From Clostridia bacterium (lineage in GTDB: Bacteria > Bacillota > Clostridia > UMGS1840): a stretch of DNA of 64,000 bases. Under the pieces are notes generated by a model. It did not search any database and was not told the origin of the DNA. It saw nothing but the letters and a program-made list of their open reading frames with translations. Position 1 is the first letter of the stretch. The number at the start of each line of letters is the position of its first letter. A program made the translations under genes and the position numbers. Positions 58,925 to 64,000 of this stretch are shown here, piece after piece. The stretch is taken from contig JAGBEY010000015.1 of the NCBI GenBank assembly GCA_017936745.1, forward strand, positions 1-64,000, written 5' to 3'.

Positions 58925-59677
58925 ATGAAGCTGAATGAAATTATAACCTATCTGGAAGCATTTGCCCCTCCGCAGTTTTGTGAAAGCTGGGACAATGTAG
59001 GCTTAATGCTTGGCAGCCGTGAGCAGCAAATCAATCGTTGTTTTGTGGCATTGGATATTACTGATTCTGTGATAGACTGTGCCATCCGCAATGAGTGTGA
59101 TTTAATTGTCACCCATCACCCTTTTATCATGGATGGCTTAAAATCCATTGATTTAGATACTTTAAAAGGAAAACAAGTCCACCGTCTCCTCCTTAACAAT
59201 ATTGCGGTATACTCCATGCATACCAATTTTGACAGCTGTGCCGGAGGTGTCAATGATATTTTATGTGAAAAGCTGGGACTCACCGATTATCAGGTGGACG
59301 AGCAAGCACTGTGCCGTAAGGGAAGCTTTCCCGAGGCAATGAAATTCCGCGATGTGATTTCCTTGGTGAAGGATGTGCTGCAGGTTACCTATGTCAATTA
59401 CACGGGAGATTTGAATCGCTCCATTAAAACAGCTGCGGTATTAGGCGGCAGCGGCGGCAGTCTGGTAAACTTGATGACCGATTGCGATGTCTACCTCACC
59501 GGTGAAGCAAAATATCACGAATTTCAAACCGCACAAAACGAAGGCTTATGTATGATTACTGCAGGTCATTTTGAAACAGAAGCACCCGCTCTGGACAAGT
59601 TAAGAGAGCTGCTCGAACAGCTGAATTTAGAGGTAATCCGACAGGAAACCTACCGCGGTTTCTATCAAATTATATAA
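58925..59677 (+). CDS. Nif3-like dinuclear metal centre protein (YqfO short form)
   Basis: A 250-residue family member. Metal ligands are in VTHHPFIMDGLKSI (two His), VYSMHTNFDSCAGGVND and the C-terminal MITAGHFETEAPAL. Residues FCESWDNVGLMLGS mark the N-terminus. Proposed as a GTP cyclohydrolase-like or metal-handling hexamer; the function is unsettled. The PII-like insert of long YqfO is absent. It is followed 16 nt later by the phosphoesterase gene. Confidence 0.93.
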   Translation: MKLNEIITYLEAFAPPQFCESWDNVGLMLGSREQQINRCFVALDITDSVIDCAIRNECDLIVTHHPFIMDGLKSIDLDTLKGKQVHRLLLNNIAVYSMHTNFDSCAGGVNDILCEKLGLTDYQVDEQALCRKGSFPEAMKFRDVISLVKDVLQVTYVNYTGDLNRSIKTAAVLGGSGGSLVNLMTDCDVYLTGEAKYHEFQTAQNEGLCMITAGHFETEAPALDKLRELLEQLNLEVIRQETYRGFYQII

Positions 59678-59693
59678 CAGAAAGGAACAAACT

Positions 59694-60182
59694 ATGGAAC
59701 GAATCCCGGTGTTTTCTGATTCTCACGGTGAAATCAGAAAAACAATACAAATCATCAAAAATATGCAGGGTGTCACTGCGGTTCTTCACTTAGGAGACTT
59801 GAATCGGGACATTCAGGCATTGGAGGATGAATTTCCGGATATCCCGGTGTATGGTGTGCAGGGAAACAATGATTTTACCGGTGCTTACCCCAACGAAAAA
59901 ACCATTACCATTAGGGACAAGAAAATTTTTATAACTCACGGTCATTATTACATCGTAAACGGTGACCCGTCAAAATTAAAAGCCATTCCGGCAACCGAAT
60001 CTGCAGATATCATTCTGTACGGTCACACTCACATTGCCTATACTGAAAAATTTGATAACAAAATTCTTGCCAACCCGGGCAGCATCACAAAACCCCTGCA
60101 AGGAGAACCCTCCTATGGTGTGATTGAAATTGAGAACGGTAAGCTCTCCTACTGCACCATCCCGGTTCACACTTTATTCTAA
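59694..60182 (+). CDS. Metallophosphoesterase of the YfcE/MJ0936 family
   Basis: A 162-residue binuclear phosphodiesterase. Metal motifs are FSDSHGE, LHLGDLNRD, VQGNNDF, ITHGHYY and YGHTHIAYTE, in the standard order, with NPGSIT near the end. Members cleave phosphodiesters of small molecules in vitro. Ribosome site AAAGGA. It is second in the operon with the Nif3-like gene and ends in a bidirectional terminator. Confidence 0.94.
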   Translation: MERIPVFSDSHGEIRKTIQIIKNMQGVTAVLHLGDLNRDIQALEDEFPDIPVYGVQGNNDFTGAYPNEKTITIRDKKIFITHGHYYIVNGDPSKLKAIPATESADIILYGHTHIAYTEKFDNKILANPGSITKPLQGEPSYGVIEIENGKLSYCTIPVHTLF

Positions 60183-60185
60183 TAT

Positions 60186-60227
60186 AAAAATCGGTAACCA
60201 AACAACGAATGGTTACCGATTTTTTTA
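60186..60227. terminator. Bidirectional terminator between the phosphoesterase and TVP38 genes
   Basis: The stem aaaaatcggtaacca/tggttaccgattttt (15 bp) has a 9-nt loop. Confidence 0.92.
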
Positions 60228-60890
60228 TTCTGATTTATTTCTGACTTTGTAAAAAATCAGCGACCCTGTCATCATCACAAGAGCGATGAGAAACGGAAGG
60301 ATAAATTCCTTGGATAAGGGGTCTTTCAGTGCTTCTCCCATCACCGAAAAGGGAATCAGCGTAGGTACCATCGCCAGAAGCGAAAGTCCCAGAAAACTCC
60401 AGTATCCGTAGCCTGTGCAGCCACATACCAAGGATATCAGCTCCACCGGAAAAATCCCCGATGCCCGCAGGGCAAACAAGGTTGCATTACTTTTATCTGT
60501 GTTCTCCATAAATTTCTTTGCTTTCTCAGAGCGGCGAATGATTTTCTCCACAAAATCCCTGCCCAGCCCCTTTCCGATATAAAAGGTAAGCGTGAGGGTT
60601 AAAGAAACGCCGACAACATTTAAAAGAATGCTGTAAATTGGCGGAAATAAATTCCCCGTAAGAATGTAGCAAAATGCAATGGGGATAAAAAACAGAACCG
60701 ATTTTACTGCATAAATCAAGAGCACAATCACCATTTCAAACCAAATATTTCCGTGGGTAAATACGGAAATATCATCAGGAGTGAGTCCTGTTATTTTTTT
60801 TGTCAGTGTATACAACAACACTACCAACACCGGCAGAACAATCACGCCAAGACCTATCCAAAGGAATGTTCTTTTTTTGGTTCGCCTCAT
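60225..60890 (-). CDS. TVP38/TMEM64 family (VTT domain) membrane protein
   Basis: A 221-residue membrane protein with about six segments. The VTT core is visible as AFCYILTGNLFPPIYSILLN, then TFYIGKGLGRDFVEKII, FALRASGIFPVELISLVCG and FLGLSLLAMVPTLIPFSVMG. DedA/VTT relatives are now known or proposed to move lipids or lipid carriers across membranes. The start follows AGGGAGCC-like sequence. It is the last gene of a minus-strand run with the ECF S component and coaX. Confidence 0.9.
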   Translation of the reverse strand: MRRTKKRTFLWIGLGVIVLPVLVVLLYTLTKKITGLTPDDISVFTHGNIWFEMVIVLLIYAVKSVLFFIPIAFCYILTGNLFPPIYSILLNVVGVSLTLTLTFYIGKGLGRDFVEKIIRRSEKAKKFMENTDKSNATLFALRASGIFPVELISLVCGCTGYGYWSFLGLSLLAMVPTLIPFSVMGEALKDPLSKEFILPFLIALVMMTGSLIFYKVRNKSE

Positions 60891-60910
60891 ACGGCTCCCT
60901 GCCCTTCCGC

Positions 60911-61504
60911 TTATATTTCTTCCGATTTTCTCAAATTTAATAACCGTACAATCACCGGACTCAACACGATATTAAACCCAAGCTCTGCTACAAAGTTGAT
61001 CCCAACCAATCCAAACATCGCATACCGTGCCACATCTGCACCATAGCCGGCTGCCTGCGCCCAGGAGGTGATGGTTTCCATAAAGAACAGCCGGCATCCA
61101 ATCAGAAAAATGCCTGTATTCACAAGGGGACACACCACCGCTGCAATCACAACTGCCAGAATAGAGCTGTATTTTTCAAACAGTTTATAGAAAAAAGCAG
61201 CTGCCACACCGCAACCAATCCCTTTTGCCAGCACAGTCAGGATCGTTCCTCCTACATTCACTGCCATAAAGGGAGCGGCATCTCCGCTTAAAAGCACCAC
61301 TGCGCCAAACACGAACCCCAGCCAGCCACCAACACCCACACCACAAGTGGCTGCACCGATGACAATGGGAATCAGCACCAGAGACACCGAAAACGGACCG
61401 AACCGAACAAAGCTTCCCATCAGCTGAAGCACTGCGACCAATGCAGTCAGTACTGCACCTAACACGAGTTTTTTTGTATTTGTTATTTGATGTTTCGTTT
61501 GCAT
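60911..61504 (-). CDS. ECF transporter S component, probably for pantothenate
   Basis: A 197-residue substrate-binding membrane protein with six helices. The N-terminal NTKKLVLGAVLTALVAVLQL and the FVRFGPFSVSLVLIPIVIGA stretch are typical of ECF S components. It ends in NLRKSEEI. The gene lies 14 nt after coaX (pantothenate kinase), so vitamin B5 is the likely cargo. The energising module (EcfA/A'/T) is not in the window and must be shared. Substrate is inferred from position only. Confidence 0.85.
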   Translation of the reverse strand: MQTKHQITNTKKLVLGAVLTALVAVLQLMGSFVRFGPFSVSLVLIPIVIGAATCGVGVGGWLGFVFGAVVLLSGDAAPFMAVNVGGTILTVLAKGIGCGVAAAFFYKLFEKYSSILAVVIAAVVCPLVNTGIFLIGCRLFFMETITSWAQAAGYGADVARYAMFGLVGINFVAELGFNIVLSPVIVRLLNLRKSEEI

Positions 61505-61518
61505 TTTTTTATTCCTCC

Positions 61519-62289
61519 TTATCCTTTCTGATTCATCCGATACACCAGATTCAGCCCGGTAAGCATCAGATTTTCGTTGTAAATAATGTTACTTTTGCAA
61601 TGAGGAATAATGTACTTTGCATGGCCGCCCGTTGCTACAACAGTAAGAGGCGTTCCCAGTTCTTTCTGAAACCGTTCTATCATACCATCCAGCATGGATG
61701 CCCAACCGTAAACCATGCCCGATTTCATAGAATCCACCGTGTTGGTACCAATCACTTTTTTTGGATTTTCCATACTGATACCTTGCAGCTGGGCTGTATT
61801 CTGAGACAGTGCATTTAAAGAGATACCAACACCGGGTGCAATGGCACCACCACGGATATTCCCTTTTTCGTCTGTTACCGACATAGTGGTTGCCGTTCCC
61901 ATATCAATCACCATCACGGCACCGGGATAGAGACTCCGTGCCGCCACGTTGTCCACCACAATGTCCGACCCCAGCTGAGAGGGATTGTCGATGGTAATGT
62001 TCAGCCCGGTTTTAATTCCGGGGCCTACAACCAGAGGTTCTTTTCCGATAATTTTAGAAACCGCCTTTGCAATAATGCCGGTAACCGGCGGCACAACACT
62101 GGAAATAATTCCACCCTCAAAGGACTCTCCGTCCACTTGATACAAGCTGAAAATTTCCCTAAAATAAATAGCATACTGATCCTCGGTACGGCTCCCTTCG
62201 GTTGCCATCCTGGAAACAAAGCACACCTTGTTTTCGTGGATTGCTCCAATCACAATATTGGAGTTCCCCACATCAATTGCCAAAATCAT
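61519..62289 (-). CDS. coaX: Type III pantothenate kinase
   Basis: A 256-residue ASKHA kinase for the first step of coenzyme A synthesis. MILAIDVGNSNIVIGA (phosphate 1), ISSVVPPVTG, GPGIKTGLNI, GSDIVVDNVAA and VIDMGTATTMSV (phosphate 2) are standard; GGAIAPGVGISLNAL follows. Start ATG 62287-62289 with AAAGGAA; the frame to 62364 is longer than the family and has no ribosome site. Operon with the ECF S component. Confidence 0.96.
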   Translation of the reverse strand: MILAIDVGNSNIVIGAIHENKVCFVSRMATEGSRTEDQYAIYFREIFSLYQVDGESFEGGIISSVVPPVTGIIAKAVSKIIGKEPLVVGPGIKTGLNITIDNPSQLGSDIVVDNVAARSLYPGAVMVIDMGTATTMSVTDEKGNIRGGAIAPGVGISLNALSQNTAQLQGISMENPKKVIGTNTVDSMKSGMVYGWASMLDGMIERFQKELGTPLTVVATGGHAKYIIPHCKSNIIYNENLMLTGLNLVYRMNQKG

Positions 62290-62405
62290 AGCTTTTTTCC
62301 TTTCACTACTGCTCCGGCTTCGCCGGATGCAATGTATTTTAATTTTTTTAAACAAATTATGCACTCTGAAATAGTGTTTCGTTTTTCAGAGATTTTATGA
62401 TTTTT

Positions 62406-63668
62406 TTACAAATCTTTTTTAATGCGGAGGGTACGGCGCACTCTGTCCTTTCTTCGCTTCTTCTTTTTTCGTTCCGCATCAATGATATAATACGCCACAA
62501 CGGCTGCCAGGAATAAAACAACTAAAAATATGATGAGCAGAATTGTTTTTATCACATTATAAAAGGTGATTTTTTTTGTAGCTACTCCCTTCAGCGGAAT
62601 CTGAAACAGCTCCCCGCCATCCTTAAACACGGTAACATTTGCCAAATATTCCTCTGCTTTTTTGTAGCTCTTTCGGATATCGTAGGAATACGTAAGCTGA
62701 TCGGTTCCTGTTCCGTTTGGAAGCATCACCTCGATATCCTCCTGCAGAGAGAAATCAATCTGACCGATTGTACCAAACCATCCGGAAAGCTTAGCCACAG
62801 GCGGCTGAATTACAGTATTATCTATTTTGGTTTTATAAAAATTGTCATAACAAAAATCAAGCAGCTTAATGGCATCAGAATATTTTTGATTCAACCCTGT
62901 GCAGTTCATCACCACGCAAATCAAATCCAGACTACCTCGTTTTGCCTCCACAACCATTGTATTATTTGCCTGAGAGGTATATCCGTTTTTCCCGAATTTT
63001 GCATATTCGTAGCCATATTCTCCGCTTTTGAGCATATCATTCTGGTTGGCGAGAGTGCGAGGCTCCGTTTGCAGATTGGTGGGAGACATGTGGTAAAGCA
63101 CTGTTCCCGAAATCCACACAAAATCAGAATTTTTCATTGCTTCCCGGGTAATCAGCGCCATATCGTAGGCTGTGGTGAAATGGTCCTCTGCATGCAATCC
63201 ATGAGGATTGGCAAAATGAGTTTTCAGAGCACCCAGCTCCTTCGCCTTATCATTCATCAGCTTCACAAATGCTTCTTCAGAGCCCCCGATGTACTCTGCA
63301 ATGGCAACTGCACAATCGTTTGCCGATGCCAGCATCAACCCGTAAAGTGCCTCCTCCAGGGTAAGCACCTCTCCGGGAACTAAAGCAATGTGGCTGGAGC
63401 CGGAAACCGAATATACTGCATGGTCGCTCACTGTAACAACATCAGTGAGCTTTCCCTTCTCCAGCGCAACAAGCGCCGTCATTACCTTGGTAATGCTGGC
63501 AGGATACTGCTTGGTTTCCATATTTTTCTGATACAAAACCTGACCGGTCGATGCTTCCATCACCACTCCGCTGTGAGAAGCGATATCAAAGTCGGGAACG
63601 GGATTGGCTCCCGCCACCGTCATCGTAAAACTAATGAAACATAGCAATAAACAAATAATTCTCTTCAC
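62406..63668 (-). CDS. D-alanyl-D-alanine carboxypeptidase (PBP5/DacF family)
   Basis: 420 residues. Signal peptide 1-20 (MKRIICLLLCFISFTMTVAG). The penicillin-binding motifs are S58-I-T-K61 (PASITK), S115-A-N117 (ASANDC) and K227-N-G229 (GKNGYTS), the last deviating from the usual KTG. A PBP5 C-terminal beta domain follows at ~285-375, then a hydrophobic anchor (TILLIIFLVVLFLAAVVAYY) and a very basic tail (KKKKRRKDRVRRTLRIKK), so it is membrane-bound by its C-terminus. It trims D-Ala from peptidoglycan stems. Confidence 0.93.
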   Translation of the reverse strand: MKRIICLLLCFISFTMTVAGANPVPDFDIASHSGVVMEASTGQVLYQKNMETKQYPASITKVMTALVALEKGKLTDVVTVSDHAVYSVSGSSHIALVPGEVLTLEEALYGLMLASANDCAVAIAEYIGGSEEAFVKLMNDKAKELGALKTHFANPHGLHAEDHFTTAYDMALITREAMKNSDFVWISGTVLYHMSPTNLQTEPRTLANQNDMLKSGEYGYEYAKFGKNGYTSQANNTMVVEAKRGSLDLICVVMNCTGLNQKYSDAIKLLDFCYDNFYKTKIDNTVIQPPVAKLSGWFGTIGQIDFSLQEDIEVMLPNGTGTDQLTYSYDIRKSYKKAEEYLANVTVFKDGGELFQIPLKGVATKKITFYNVIKTILLIIFLVVLFLAAVVAYYIIDAERKKKKRRKDRVRRTLRIKKDL

Positions 63669-63720
63669 AATTTTTCTCCATCTATCTCAATTTATCAAAG
63701 TTGCAATACACCTATACAGT

Positions 63721-63749
63721 ATGATAACACATTTTTCCTTATTTTGCAA
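63721..63749 (-). promoter_or_regulatory. SigA promoter of the carboxypeptidase gene
   Basis: TTGCAA (63744-63749), 17 bp, TATCAT (63721-63726). Confidence 0.72.
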
Positions 63750-63922
63750 GAAAGAAATGTCATTTTTTTGATTTTTCTTATCAAGAGAAAAATTTGTAAA
63801 AAAATTGTAAAAAAAGACTTTATTTTTCAGACAGCTTATGCTATAATAAAATTAGATTTTTCTTACCGGTTAAAAACCAGTTGTAATTCGATATAAAATT
63901 CAAAAAAAGGAAGGGCATTTTT

Positions 63923-64000
63923 ATGAAAAAATATATTATCAACGGCGGAAAACCGTTGAAAGGCGAAGTTACCATCAGCGGTGCAAAAAATGCAGTCGTC
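63923..64000 (+). CDS. MurA (UDP-GlcNAc 1-carboxyvinyltransferase), copy 2, 3' end outside the window
   Basis: Only the first 26 codons are visible: MKKYIINGG, then [15 protein letters not shown], the conserved N-terminus of the MurA/EPSP family. The ATG has an AGGAAGGG site, and TATAAT (63841-63846) upstream marks a promoter with a weak -35. Clostridia often carry two MurA paralogues; copy 1 is in the dcw cluster (46187-47488). Confidence 0.88.
   Translation, partial: MKKYIINGGKPLKGEVTISGAKNAVV

Noticed and set aside
62313-62327. TCCGGC-GAA-GCCGGA hairpin upstream of coaX as a riboswitch
   Set aside because: Only a 6-bp stem with no further structure; no known riboswitch motif.

Overview
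The window looks like a chromosomal segment from an anaerobic, low-to-mid GC Firmicute of the class Clostridia. This rests on a Clostridia-type division and cell wall (dcw) cluster (mraZ to ftsZ), a spoIIM-like gene, a Noc-type ParB, a G5/3D cell-wall protein, a brockii-type secondary alcohol dehydrogenase, and AGGAGG ribosome sites with consensus SigA promoters (TTGACA, 17 bp, TATAAT). The species cannot be named from the sequence. No phage, plasmid, transposase or CRISPR array was seen. This is core chromosome with short non-coding repeats.

Layout. 1-8.3 kb: a truncated secreted protein, a ccdA/amidohydrolase operon, a [2Fe-2S]/ASKHA corrinoid-activation-type protein, a 3D-domain hydrolase, the nifS-nifU iron-sulfur pair and a family 2 glycosyltransferase. 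8.4-13.3 kb: radA with an ECF sigma factor and its zinc anti-sigma factor, noc, two tiny Cys-rich membrane peptides and the RNase P RNA. 13.3-28.3 kb: mostly minus-strand metabolic and membrane genes (YhcH, SDR, YitT, PsiE, ApgM, DUF1294, DUF3048, PHP, MFS, Gfo/Idh/MocA, a CofE-like ligase with divergent LysR, an acyltransferase, malQ). Three of these transcription-unit borders carry a repeated terminator/promoter element. 28.3-35.4 kb: a Rieske-tailed FAD oxidoreductase, two tRNAs with an associated repeat family, an alcohol dehydrogenase, a uronate isomerase homologue that has lost its active site, and a DbpA-type helicase.

35.7-50.7 kb: the dcw cluster, mraZ-rsmH-ftsL-PBP-murE-murF-mraY-ftsW-murG-murA-ftsQ-DUF881-sbp-ftsZ. 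It lacks murD, murB, murC and ftsA. mraZ is preceded by a phased array of AAGTGG boxes at its own start site, the expected self-regulating operator. 50.7-64 kb: a HAD phosphatase, hflX, an IMPACT protein, a nucleoside deaminase, GNAT, azlCD, ldh, a SpoIIM-like gene, a Nif3-like gene, a phosphodiesterase, a VTT protein, a pantothenate salvage pair (ECF S component plus coaX), a D,D-carboxypeptidase and the start of a second murA.

The most unusual items are: (1) the uronate isomerase pseudoenzyme, with an intact scaffold but both Zn histidines and other catalytic residues replaced; (2) a thrice-repeated palindrome whose stem arm also serves as the -35 box of the next gene; (3) a repeat family joined to tRNA terminators, with covarying stems; (4) the paired Cys-rich membrane micropeptides of mirrored topology; (5) a CofE-like ligase in a lineage where F420 is not expected.
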